A DNA stretch of 64,000 nucleotides. Source: CAVPDA01 sp963702495. GTDB taxonomy: Bacteria; Pseudomonadota; Gammaproteobacteria; Burkholderiales; Rhodocyclaceae. Shown here in pieces: positions 25,525 to 33,210 of this stretch (position 1 is the first letter of the stretch; each line of letters opens with the position of its first letter). Both the position numbers and the translations under genes were made by a program. The stretch lies in contig CAVPDA010000010.1 in the NCBI GenBank assembly GCA_963702495.1, forward strand, positions 310,001-374,000, in the 5' to 3' direction. The notes beneath the pieces are model-generated. The model was given only the letters and a program-made list of their open reading frames with translations. It made no database searches and had not been told where the DNA came from.

Positions 25525-26022
25525 TCACAACACCAGCGGCCGGTCGGGAAGCTCGTTCGGGTTGGTCGCCGCCGCCGGGAAGTGGCGCTGCAGCAGCGCG
25601 CTGATTTCGCCGATCGCGGCCACCGTACCGGCCTCGAAGGCGCCGCGCCGGTAGGCCTGCTCCAGGCGACGGCAGATGGCGTCCCACTCGGATTGGGGCA
25701 CACGGGCGTTGATGCCGCGATCGGCCAGGATTTCCACGCGGCGGTCCACCAGTTGAACGTAGATCAGCACGCCGCTGTTCTCCTCGGTGTCCCAGACTCC
25801 CAAGCGCGAGAAAACTTCGATCGCCCGCTCGCGCGCACTCTCCCCGCGCAGCAGCGCCGGCAGCGGCAGATCGGTCTCGGCGACGAAGCGCAGTTCGCCG
25901 CGGTGGGACACCTCGGAATCCGCGATGGCCCGCTCGATGGCAGCGCGGGCCGCCGCCGACAAGGGGCGCCGCACCCACCAGTCGGGCAATACCAGGTGCC
26001 GAATGATCCGCGTCAGTCCCAT
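25525..26022 (-). CDS. TPM-domain protein (cytoplasmic or membrane-associated)
   Basis: A 165-residue TPM (TLP18.3/Psb32/MOLO-1) domain protein without a signal peptide. The core reads LSAAARAAIERAIADSEVSHRGELRFVAET, then RERAIEVFSRLGVWDTEENSGVLIYVQLVDRRVEIL, then RGINARVPQSEWDAI. This type regularly accompanies the LemA and larger TPM genes, as here. Its ATG starts directly after the TAG of the upstream TPM gene. Function of the set is uncertain; membrane maintenance is suspected for the family. Confidence 0.9.
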   Translation of the reverse strand: MGLTRIIRHLVLPDWWVRRPLSAAARAAIERAIADSEVSHRGELRFVAETDLPLPALLRGESARERAIEVFSRLGVWDTEENSGVLIYVQLVDRRVEILADRGINARVPQSEWDAICRRLEQAYRRGAFEAGTVAAIGEISALLQRHFPAAATNPNELPDRPLVL

Positions 26023-26895
26023 CTACCAGCTCCCGGAGGACCCGCCGCCGCCGAATCCGCCGCCACCGCCGGAGAACCCGCCGGAGGAACCGCCCGACCA
26101 GCCGCCACCCCCCAAGCCACCGCCCGGGCCGCCCCCGGGCCAGCCGCCCCGGCCCGGCCTGCCGCCGGCGGCCAGCGCCACGACGAAGCCGAATGCCGCC
26201 AGCAGCAGCGTCGTGGCGAGCGCCACACCCAGAAACCATCCCAGCGCGGCAACGGCACCGCCGGCCAGGCCGGCGGTCGGCAGGCGACCGAAGACCGCGC
26301 GCAGCATCGGCGCCAGGAAGGCCACGCCCATCACCGCGCCGAAGAGGATGGCGCCCGCGTCGCCGACCACCTCAACCTTCCCGCCGCGATCCGGCGCCGG
26401 CAGCGCCTCGCCTTCCACCACCTTGACAATCTGGCGCACTCCGGCCTGCAGGCCGCCGAAGAAATCTCCTTCCCGCAAGAGTGGCGTGATCGTCTCGCTG
26501 ATGATGCGCTTGGCGACGGCGTCGTTGACCACGCCCTCCAGGCCGTAGCCGACCTCGATGCGCAGGCGCCGGTCGTTCTTCGCCACGATCAGGATGATGC
26601 CGTCGTCGATTCCCTTGCGCCCCAGCTTCCAGCTCTCGGCGACACGGATGCCGAAGGCCTCGATCGGCTCCGGCTTCGTGGTGGGAACGATGAGGATCGC
26701 GATCTGGCTGCCCTTGGCCGCCTCGAAGGCGGCCAGTTGCGCATCGAGGCTCGCCGTCTGCTCGCGGCTGAGCGTGCCGGTGGTGTCGGTGATCCGCCCC
26801 GCCAGCGGCGGTACCGGGACCGGATCTTCCGCCCAGAGGGAGACGGCCAGCAGCGCCAGCCACAAACCAGCCAGCAGCCGAAGTCCACGTGACAA
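26023..26895 (-). CDS. TPM-domain membrane protein with Gly-rich tail (YgcG type)
   Basis: About 290 residues: a signal peptide (LLAGLWLALLAVSLWA), a periplasmic TPM domain (VPPLAGRITDTTGTLSREQT ... IDDGIILIVAKNDRRLRIEVG, then GLEGVVNDAVAKRII), membrane helices around 205-270 and a Gly-rich tail ending GGGGFGGGGSSGSW-like. I place the start at the TTG at 26895, which has GGGGGAAG just upstream and leads straight into the signal peptide. A TTG at 26982 that overlaps the lemA stop would give 319 residues. LemA upstream and the second TPM gene downstream make the classic trio. Confidence 0.88.
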   Translation of the reverse strand: MSRGLRLLAGLWLALLAVSLWAEDPVPVPPLAGRITDTTGTLSREQTASLDAQLAAFEAAKGSQIAILIVPTTKPEPIEAFGIRVAESWKLGRKGIDDGIILIVAKNDRRLRIEVGYGLEGVVNDAVAKRIISETITPLLREGDFFGGLQAGVRQIVKVVEGEALPAPDRGGKVEVVGDAGAILFGAVMGVAFLAPMLRAVFGRLPTAGLAGGAVAALGWFLGVALATTLLLAAFGFVVALAAGGRPGRGGWPGGGPGGGLGGGGWSGGSSGGFSGGGGGFGGGGSSGSW

Positions 26896-26978
26896 CGCTT
26901 CCCCCGCCAAGATTCCGGATCGCAGCCCGGGCAGGGTCGGGCGCCTGCGCGGCGCCGCGGCCGGGCTCGCGCGAGCGA

Positions 26979-27605
26979 TCAACGTCCGGCCGGGGCGGGC
27001 TGCGGCGATTGCCGGTTCTGCCCGAAGTCGATCGCCGGCGGTGTCGACACGGCCTTCTCGTCCTCGACGGCGAAGTTGGCCTTGGTCTTGTAGCCGAACG
27101 CCATGGCGGTCAGGTTGTTGGGAAAGACGCGCACCGTGGTGTTGAATTCCTGCACCGCCTTGATGTAGCGGTTGCGCGCCACCGCAATGCGGTTCTCGGT
27201 ACCTTCGACCTGCGCCTGCAGATCGCGGAAGCTGGCGTCCGCCTTGAGCTGAGGATAGTTCTCCGCCACCACCAGCAGGCGCGACAAGGCGCTCGACAGG
27301 TCGCCCTGCGCCTTCTGGAATTTGGCGAAGGCCTCCGGATCATTGACCAGTTCCGGCGTCGCTTTCATGCCGGCGACATTGGCGCGGGCCTGCGTCACCT
27401 GGGTCAGCACTTCGCGTTCGTGGGCGGCATAGCCCTGGACGATGGAAACCAGATTGGGCACCAGGTCGGCGCGGCGCTTGTACTGGTTGAGCACTTCGGA
27501 CCAGGCGGCGCTCACCTGTTCGTCGTTGGTCTGAATCTGGTTGTAACCGCATCCGCCGAGCAGGGTCGCCGCCAGCGCCAGCACTCCAAGTAATTTGGTT
27601 CGCAT
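26979..27605 (-). CDS. lemA: LemA-family lipoprotein
   Basis: A 208-residue LemA protein. The N-terminus is a lipoprotein signal (KLLGVLALAATLLGGCGYN) with lipobox LGGC. The LemA core follows: AAWSEVLNQYKRRADLVPNLVSIVQGYAAHE, RLLVVAENYPQLKADASFRDLQ and VRVFPNNLTAMAFGYKTKANF. It is predicted to be anchored in a membrane facing the periplasm. It is encoded upstream of two TPM genes, the usual partners. It follows the TerC-type gene by 77 bases. Confidence 0.93.
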   Translation of the reverse strand: MRTKLLGVLALAATLLGGCGYNQIQTNDEQVSAAWSEVLNQYKRRADLVPNLVSIVQGYAAHEREVLTQVTQARANVAGMKATPELVNDPEAFAKFQKAQGDLSSALSRLLVVAENYPQLKADASFRDLQAQVEGTENRIAVARNRYIKAVQEFNTTVRVFPNNLTAMAFGYKTKANFAVEDEKAVSTPPAIDFGQNRQSPQPAPAGR

Positions 27606-27682
27606 GTTCTTCCTCGATCTGTGGATCCGAAAACGGGGCCGCTTGGCGCGGCCGGACAGGGCAGCGGCAGCGCGCCGAATTC

Positions 27683-28447
27683 TCAATCGCGCTGCCACGG
27701 CTGCTCCCTCGCATAGGGCTCGTGCAGGTGCACCGGCTGCCGCGCGCGCCTGCGCATGCGCAGGTTGAGCATCTCGACGCAGACCGAGAAGGCCATCGCG
27801 AAGTACATGTAGCCCTTCGGCACGTGGTGCCCGAAGCCATCCGCGATCAGCATCAGGCCCACGGCAAGCAGAAACGCCAGCGCCAGCATCTTCACCGTCG
27901 GATGCTCCGACACGAAGCGTCCCACCGGACCCGCGAACAGCATCATCAGCCCGACCGAGGCGATCACGGCGGCAATCATGACCTCGACCTCGCTCACCAT
28001 GCCGACCGCGGTGATGATCGAATCGAGGGAAAACACCAGGTCGATCAGGATGATCTGCAGGATGATGGCGCCGAAGGTGGCGCGCACCGCGTGCGATTGG
28101 TCACCTTCCTCGCCCTCGAGCAACTGGTGGATCTCCTTGGTGCTTTTCCACAGCAGGAACAGGCCGCCGCCGATGAGGATCAGGTCGCGTCCCGAGATCT
28201 CCTGCCCGAGCGCGGTGAACAGCACCCCGGTCAGGCCGACGATCCAGGACAGGACGAGGAGCAGGCCGATACGCATGAACATGGCCATGAACAGGCCGAG
28301 CCTCCGCGCCATCTCGCGCTGTCGCGGCGGCAGTTTGTCCACCAGGATCGAGATGAAAATGATGTTGTCGATGCCGAGCACCAGTTCGAGCGCGGTCAGG
28401 GTGAGAAAGCCGATCCAGGCTTCGGGACTCGCGAGCAGTTCGATCAA
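27683..28447 (-). CDS. TerC-family integral membrane protein
   Basis: A 254-residue TerC-type protein with about seven helices. Conserved acidic signatures lie in membrane segments: ALELVLGIDNIIFISILV and DLVFSLDSIITAVG. Relatives export manganese or metals, or protect against tellurite and alkaline stress. I chose the TTG start at 28447 because GAAAGGA lies seven bases upstream and the first helix follows; longer in-frame readings run back into the palindromic repeat at 28487-28629. The C-terminus is basic (LRMRRRARQPVHLHE). Confidence 0.88.
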   Translation of the reverse strand: MIELLASPEAWIGFLTLTALELVLGIDNIIFISILVDKLPPRQREMARRLGLFMAMFMRIGLLLVLSWIVGLTGVLFTALGQEISGRDLILIGGGLFLLWKSTKEIHQLLEGEEGDQSHAVRATFGAIILQIILIDLVFSLDSIITAVGMVSEVEVMIAAVIASVGLMMLFAGPVGRFVSEHPTVKMLALAFLLAVGLMLIADGFGHHVPKGYMYFAMAFSVCVEMLNLRMRRRARQPVHLHEPYAREQPWQRD

Positions 28448-28486
28448 GGACTGTCCTTTCTCATGATGTTCGAGCGGCGCCCGCTC

Positions 28487-28629
28487 AGAGCTTGTGAAGA
28501 AATCGTAGCGAGCGGCCCGAGGGCAAGGCGCACGGAGCGCAGCGACGAGACATATCAGATAGATAGGCGAGGAGCGAGCACCGCGCAACGCAGCACTCGG
28601 GACGCGCAGTAGATTTATTCACAAACTCT
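28487..28629. repeat. MITE-like element with 18-bp imperfect terminal inverted repeats
   Basis: The left end AGAGCTTGTGAAGAAATC (28487-28504) is matched by the right end GATTTATTCACAAACTCT (28612-28629) as reverse complement, 15 of 18. The 107-base interior carries further partly complementary GC-rich stretches (GCGAGCGGCCCGAGGGC against ACTCGGGACGCGC), so the whole 143 bases could fold into one hairpin. It lies between the UDG stop, whose first base it touches, and the TerC start. There is no coding content. It resembles non-autonomous insertion elements of this group. Confidence 0.7.
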
Positions 28630-29402
28630 CAGTCCCGCCCCGCCGGGCGCCGCATGGTCGCCCGGGCGAAGCACAGATCTTCCCACGCCTTCGCCTTGTC
28701 CGGCAGACTGCGCAGCAGATAGGCCGGATGGTAGGTCACGATCAACGCTCGACCCTGGTGCTCGAACAACCGTCCCCGCGCGGCGCCGATCTTCACCTCG
28801 CCCTCGAGCAGCGTCTGCGCCGCCGGCCGGCCGAGCGCCACGATCAGCTTCGGCTGCAGCAGTTCGATCTGGCGCGCCAGGTAGGGGAAGCAGGTCGCCA
28901 TTTCCTCGGCCTCCGGCGTGCGGTTGCCGGGGGGCCGGCACTTGACGGTATTGGCGATGTACACGTTCTGGCCGCGCCGGATGCCGATCGCCGCCAGCAT
29001 GTTGTCGAGCAGTTTGCCGGCCTGGCCGACGAAGGGCTCGCCCTTCTCGTCTTCCTCCGCGCCCGGCCCCTCGCCCACGAACAGCCAGTCCGCCCGTTCA
29101 TCCCCCACCCCCAGCACCGCCTGCTTGCGCTGCTCGCACAGCTTGCAGGCGCGGCAGGTGGCCACCGCCTCGCGCAGCTCGGCCCAGTCCATGCGCGCGA
29201 TGCGCTCCCGCCGGTCGCTTCCCGGGGCCGGTTGCGGCACGCTCGGCGGCGGCGGCGCAGCGGGCGAAATCGGCTCCCGCTCCGCCGCCATCTGCGCCGC
29301 ATCGGCTGTCGCGGCGGCATCGGGGCCTCCTTCCGCAGCGCGCAGCCGCCACAGCGGTGCGAGGCCCATTTCCCGCAGCACGCTGGCGCGCCGGCTGCTC
29401 AT
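28629..29402 (-). CDS. family 4 (Fe-S) uracil-DNA glycosylase
   Basis: A 257-residue uracil-DNA glycosylase. Cysteines in CRACKLC (83-89) together with later ones (VKCRPPGN, ATCFPY) would bind the 4Fe-4S cluster. Motif A is VGEGPGAEEDEKGEPFVGQAG, and the C-terminal motif is VTYHPAYLLRS. It removes uracil from DNA. The first 65 residues form a variable Ala/Pro-rich extension, common in betaproteobacterial members. Its ATG overlaps the rimI stop, so tsaB, rimI and this gene form a coupled operon. Confidence 0.93.
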   Translation of the reverse strand: MSSRRASVLREMGLAPLWRLRAAEGGPDAAATADAAQMAAEREPISPAAPPPPSVPQPAPGSDRRERIARMDWAELREAVATCRACKLCEQRKQAVLGVGDERADWLFVGEGPGAEEDEKGEPFVGQAGKLLDNMLAAIGIRRGQNVYIANTVKCRPPGNRTPEAEEMATCFPYLARQIELLQPKLIVALGRPAAQTLLEGEVKIGAARGRLFEHQGRALIVTYHPAYLLRSLPDKAKAWEDLCFARATMRRPAGRD

Positions 29403-29860
29403 AGATCCTTCTTCAGCACCAGCGCATCTTCCCGTCCCCAGGCCGACGGATAGTAGCCGCGGCGCACGCCGATCTGGCGGTAGCCGCTGCCGGCGTAGAG
29501 GCCGCGGCCGGAGACGTTCGACGGGCGCACTTCCAGGAATACGCAGTGGGCGCCGCTGCAGCGGGCGACCGCTTCCAGATGACCGAGCAGCAGCCGGCCG
29601 TAACCGCGCCGCTGCCATGCGCCATGGATGCTGATATTGAGCAGATGGGCCTCGTCCAGCACCAGCATCATCACGGCATAACCGAGCAGCGCGCCGCGGA
29701 GGCGGAAGGTCCACGTGCTATAGCCGGCGATCAGGGAGTCGCTGAAGTTGACCCGACTCCAGGGAAACTCGTAGAGCGTGTTCTCCATCGCCGCGACCGT
29801 GTCCAGATCGCCCTCGCTCATGGGCATGCATCGCAACTGCTCGGACAGAACGGCACTCAT
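29399..29860 (-). CDS. rimI: ribosomal protein S18-alanine N-acetyltransferase RimI
   Basis: A 153-residue GNAT acetyltransferase. The CoA-binding motif is GAWQRRGYGRLLLGHLE, and FLEVRPSNVSGRGLYAGSGY is typical of RimI. It acetylates the N-terminal alanine of ribosomal protein S18. It overlaps tsaB upstream and the glycosylase downstream by ATGA. The tsaB-rimI pairing is widespread, which supports the specific call over other GNAT families. Confidence 0.93.
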   Translation of the reverse strand: MSAVLSEQLRCMPMSEGDLDTVAAMENTLYEFPWSRVNFSDSLIAGYSTWTFRLRGALLGYAVMMLVLDEAHLLNISIHGAWQRRGYGRLLLGHLEAVARCSGAHCVFLEVRPSNVSGRGLYAGSGYRQIGVRRGYYPSAWGREDALVLKKDL

Positions 29861-30549
29861 GGCTTGGTGATGCCGGCAAAGCGCTCGGCGGTGGTCAGCG
29901 CCACCTTGTCGCGCACATAGAACGGAACGGCGCTCGCCGCGTCAGTGCGCTCGCCCCGCTGCCAGCGCTGCAGCGCCAGCATGGCGATGTGCTGCGCATC
30001 GGGCATGACATGCCCGTCCTCCGCCACCAGATGCTCGCCGAGGCGTTGCCGCAGCGCCTCGGGGCAGGCGAGAAAGCCGCTGCCGACGCCGTGCCAACCC
30101 CGCCCCGGCGGCAACGGCGCCGCACCCGGCGCCGCCACCACCGGATCCAGCACTGCATGCAGCCGATCGCCCTCGACGCGGTAGGCGGCGCAATACACTT
30201 CGTTCATGCGCGCATCGACGCAGACGTACGCCATCTCCCGGCCGCTGCCAAGAGCCATCGCCTCCAGGCTGCCGACTGCGATGACCGGAAGATCCGCCGC
30301 CAGCGCCAGTCCCTGCGCCACGCCGCAGGCCAGCCGCAGGCCGGTGAAGCTGCCCGGTCCGGCGCCGAACGCCAGCGCATCCAGCAACCTCACGCGGAGT
30401 CCGGCTTCCGCCAGCAGGGCATCGACGAATGGCAGCATCAGCTCGGAATGGGTCTGGGCGCCGTCGCCGCAACGGCTGGAGAGGATGCCGTCGCACCACA
30501 GGGCGACGGAGCAGCGGTCGGAGGAGGATTCGAGGGCCAGGAGTTTCAT
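29857..30549 (-). CDS. tsaB: tRNA threonylcarbamoyladenosine biosynthesis protein TsaB
   Basis: A 230-residue TsaB, an inactive homologue of TsaD that scaffolds the enzyme making t6A37 on ANN-decoding tRNAs. The ASKHA-type start reads MKLLALESSSDRCSVAL. The GPGSFTGLRLACGVAQGLA motif is diagnostic. VCVDARMNEVYCA follows. Length is that of E. coli TsaB. It leads the tsaB-rimI-UDG operon. Confidence 0.95.
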   Translation of the reverse strand: MKLLALESSSDRCSVALWCDGILSSRCGDGAQTHSELMLPFVDALLAEAGLRVRLLDALAFGAGPGSFTGLRLACGVAQGLALAADLPVIAVGSLEAMALGSGREMAYVCVDARMNEVYCAAYRVEGDRLHAVLDPVVAAPGAAPLPPGRGWHGVGSGFLACPEALRQRLGEHLVAEDGHVMPDAQHIAMLALQRWQRGERTDAASAVPFYVRDKVALTTAERFAGITKP

Positions 30550-30654
30550 CGCCCGGCATTTTACCGGAACGGCCGCGCCGGCCGACCCGCAGCGCGGACG
30601 AGACGCATCGATCCGATCTCAGTGACAAGCGACCGCAGGCGCGTTTGCGACCGA

Positions 30655-31191
30655 TTACACGTTGGCTTTCAGGGGCCGCCAGGCCTCTTCCTTCCGCGCC
30701 TGTTTCTGGTGCCGGCGCTCGCTGACCATGAAGCGGCTCGCCTCGTCCAAGGTGACATAGCCCTTGCGCCGCAGCCACAGCCGGTAGAAGCTCATGGTGT
30801 AGGGCGACAAGCCGTCCACCCGACCCACGATGTCAACCCACCGATTGTTCATCGGAAAGGAGCGTTTGCTCACCCAATGGGCAATGCCGAGCGAGGCCAT
30901 GACGAAGACGAAGGCGCTGGTGGTCATGAGCAGACTGGGGCCGCAGGTGTCCTCCCAGCAGCCTTTCGACGCCAGAAACACCACCACCAGCCAGGTCGTG
31001 ACCGCGGTCAGGTAAGCAGTCTTGTAAACATCGCCGTATTCGCGCTTGAATTCCTTCTTGTTGGCGGCAAAAACCGCCTCGATGTCGGCGAAGCTGTAGC
31101 CCGCCGCTGCTTTCTTCGCAGGCTGATCCCCGGCTTTGCTTCCTGGTTTGACTGCTGCCTTGTCCGCTGCCTTTTCTGCTGTTTTTTCCAC
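30655..31191 (-). CDS. unknown membrane protein with Lys/Ala-rich N-terminus
   Basis: About 178 residues if the GTG at 31191 is used (GGGGA five bases upstream); earlier in-frame GTG codons at 31224 and 31326 would lengthen it, the last overlapping the KTSC gene by 58 bases. The N-terminus is a low-complexity Lys/Ala run (EKTAEKAADKAAVKPG). After YSFADIEAVFAANKKEFKREYGDVYKTAY come two probable membrane helices (LTAVTTWLVVVFLAS, MTTSAFVFVMASLGIAHWV), then a basic cytoplasmic tail. I do not recognise a family. Confidence 0.7.
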   Translation of the reverse strand: MEKTAEKAADKAAVKPGSKAGDQPAKKAAAGYSFADIEAVFAANKKEFKREYGDVYKTAYLTAVTTWLVVVFLASKGCWEDTCGPSLLMTTSAFVFVMASLGIAHWVSKRSFPMNNRWVDIVGRVDGLSPYTMSFYRLWLRRKGYVTLDEASRFMVSERRHQKQARKEEAWRPLKANV

Positions 31192-31268
31192 AGTTATCCC
31201 CGCTGCCTGGGCAGTCGCTCCCACGGTGGTCTGATGCTCCGGATGACCCGGGTCTGAGTCACGGGCGG

Positions 31269-31481
31269 TTATCTTACCCGCTTCGCCGCATATTCCTCTT
31301 CGATATTGTCGCGAAAGTAGCTCCACATGGAGCCGGAACTGCTGAGGCGGCGGAACGTCTCCTGCGGCACCCCGCCGAACTGGACGATCGCGCCCGTGTC
31401 GAATTCTACCTGCAGGGTACGGCTCGCAGCGTCATAGCCGATGGCGCGCAGCTTGCCGGCGTTGACCTTCTTCATTTCCAC
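31269..31481 (-). CDS. KTSC-domain small protein
   Basis: A 70-residue protein matching the KTSC domain: AIGYDAASRTLQVEFDTGAIVQFGGVPQETFRRLSSSGSMWSYFRDNIE. KTSC domains (named for a lysyl-tRNA synthetase-related context) are short beta-rich modules of unknown function found alone in many bacteria. No signal peptide. It lies just upstream of the Lys/Ala-rich membrane protein on the same strand. Confidence 0.82.
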   Translation of the reverse strand: MEMKKVNAGKLRAIGYDAASRTLQVEFDTGAIVQFGGVPQETFRRLSSSGSMWSYFRDNIEEEYAAKRVR

Positions 31482-31551
31482 GGCATCCTCCCGCAGCGTG
31501 AAGATGGAATTCTAGCGCCGCAACGGCGTGTCGCGCAGGCCCCGCCACCCC

Positions 31552-31863
31552 TCAGTCGCGCGAGCGACGGCGGTTGTCCGGACGGTAGATGTCCCGCCCC
31601 GCGTCGCGGATGTCGCGCCGCAGGTCACGGGCCTCTTCCGGCGTCAGACGGCGCTTTCCGCCCGATCCTTCGTCCTGGAATCGCCGCTCGTCCGGGCGCT
31701 CGCGCCCGAAGTCGCGCTGCGGCGCCGTGAAGCGATCCTCCCGCACCACGCGATCCTCGGCGCGCTGCCCACGGAAGCCGTCGCCGTCTCCCTTGCGCGC
31801 CTGCGCCGACGGAGAGACCGACAGGGCGATGAGGATGCCCAGGACGAGGGGGGCCGCTTTCAT
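31552..31863 (-). CDS. small exported basic protein
   Basis: A 103-residue protein with a clear signal peptide (MKAAPLVLGILIALSVSPSAQA, cut after AQA). The mature part is very rich in Arg, Asp and Gly and ends EEARDLRRDIRDAGRDIYRP then basic residues. The ending resembles that of the next protein (ERRDLRRDLDISNRNIY), so the two are probably related by duplication. I do not recognise a named family; many betaproteobacteria have similar short periplasmic proteins. Confidence 0.78.
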   Translation of the reverse strand: MKAAPLVLGILIALSVSPSAQARKGDGDGFRGQRAEDRVVREDRFTAPQRDFGRERPDERRFQDEGSGGKRRLTPEEARDLRRDIRDAGRDIYRPDNRRRSRD

Positions 31864-31905
31864 GGTGTGCTCCGTATTCCGTTCTCGGGCGTCTTGGCGG
31901 CCCGC

Positions 31906-32250
31906 TCAGTGGCGCCGTTCGGCGTCATGCATTCGAATGTAAATGTTGCGGTTGGAGATGTCGAGGTCACGCCGCAAATCGCGCCGTTCCGCCTCGCTGA
32001 GCACACCGTCGGACCGGTACAGATTTTCCTTGCGCCGGATCCAGCGCTGCTCGCTCTCCAGCCAGCGCGCCTCGCGCCCGGTCAGGTCGCCGGAGCGCAA
32101 GCCGTGGACGATGCGCTCCTGCTGGCGCTGCTGGCGGGCGATCACGCCGGCGTCGTTGGCGCGGCCCCCGGCCGCGGCGGGAAGCGCCGCTGCAACCAGG
32201 GCGGCAGTCAGGGCGCGGATCGACCACTTGTTCACCAGTTTTCCTGTCAT
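31906..32250 (-). CDS. small exported protein with RDLRRDLDISNRNIY motif
   Basis: A 114-residue protein with a signal peptide (IRALTAALVAAALPAAAGG). The mature part is helical: RQQRQQERIVHGLRSGDLTGREA, WIRRKENLYRSDGVLSEAERRDLRRDLDISNRNIY. Repeated charged helices with GxLTxxE-like turns resemble small periplasmic stress or metal-binding proteins, but no metal motif is evident. It is the first of two related leftward genes and diverges from the OmpR-type regulator across 192 bases, so control by that regulator is possible. Confidence 0.8.
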   Translation of the reverse strand: MTGKLVNKWSIRALTAALVAAALPAAAGGRANDAGVIARQQRQQERIVHGLRSGDLTGREARWLESEQRWIRRKENLYRSDGVLSEAERRDLRRDLDISNRNIYIRMHDAERRH

Positions 32251-32442
32251 CGATTTTGGCAGATAGCCGGAACGATCGGGGAGCGCAACGCCGCTGCGAC
32301 GAGCGTCACCCTTTTGCGTGGATGGCATTCTGCGCGCCGTGTGTAAGGCGTCTGTGTCCCGCCGCAGCCAATTTGTAAGCGATTGTTTCGGCAGCCGGGC
32401 GGCGGCTGGCGCTGCGCCTGCGATGCCGCTAGGATGCGCGCC

Positions 32443-33183
32443 ATGGACAAGGAAGACAAAGACCGGATCCTGGTCGTCGACGACGACCGCAAGCTGCGCG
32501 ACCTGCTCACCCGCTATCTCGGCGAGCAGGGTTTCGCGGTGAAGGCGGTGGAGGGCGGCGAAGCCATGGATCGGGCCCTGGCGCGGGAGCTCTACGACCT
32601 GGTCGTGCTCGATCTGATGATGCCGGGCGAGGACGGGCTGTCCATCTGCCGGCGCCTGCGCGGCGGCGGCAACACCGTGCCCATCGTCATGCTCACCGCC
32701 AAGGGCGACGACGTCGATCGCATCGTCGGCCTGGAGATGGGCGCCGACGATTACCTGCCCAAGCCCTTCAATCCGCGCGAACTGGTTGCGCGCATCCATG
32801 CCGTACTGCGTCGCCGTCCTCCCCCCGTACCGCCCGGCGCCCCCAGCACCGACACCGAGAGCGTGAGCTTCGGCCGCGTCACGGTGAATCTCGCCACCCG
32901 TTCCCTGCAGCGCGACGGTGCCGACGTCGCGCTGACCACCGGCGAGTTCGCCCTGCTCAAGGCGCTGGTGAGCCATCCGCGCCAGCCGCTCTCGCGCGAC
33001 AAGTTGATGGAACTCGCCCGCGGCCGCGAATACGAGGTGTTCGACCGCTCCATCGACGTCCAGGTATCGCGCCTGCGCAAGCTGGTGGAGGACGACCACT
33101 CGCAGCCGCGCTACATCCAGACGGTGTGGGGCTTCGGCTACGTCTTCATACCGGATGGCAGCCCCGCCCCGGCCAGGAAGTGA
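32443..33183 (+). CDS. ompR: OmpR-family response regulator
   Basis: A 246-residue response regulator. The receiver domain has Asp57 as phosphoacceptor (VVLDLMMP), acidic residues DDD at 14-16, and Lys in KPFNPREL. The C-terminal winged helix spans about 145-235 (LTTGEFALLKALVSHPRQPLSRDKLME, IDVQVSRLRKLVE, VWGFGYVF). The closest family is OmpR. The sensor kinase gene follows 27 bases downstream. The symbol is by family similarity; the regulon in this organism is unknown. Confidence 0.88.
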   Translation: MDKEDKDRILVVDDDRKLRDLLTRYLGEQGFAVKAVEGGEAMDRALARELYDLVVLDLMMPGEDGLSICRRLRGGGNTVPIVMLTAKGDDVDRIVGLEMGADDYLPKPFNPRELVARIHAVLRRRPPPVPPGAPSTDTESVSFGRVTVNLATRSLQRDGADVALTTGEFALLKALVSHPRQPLSRDKLMELARGREYEVFDRSIDVQVSRLRKLVEDDHSQPRYIQTVWGFGYVFIPDGSPAPARK

Positions 33184-33210
33184 CCGGGCGGCAGTGCCCC
33201 TTCCCGTTCG

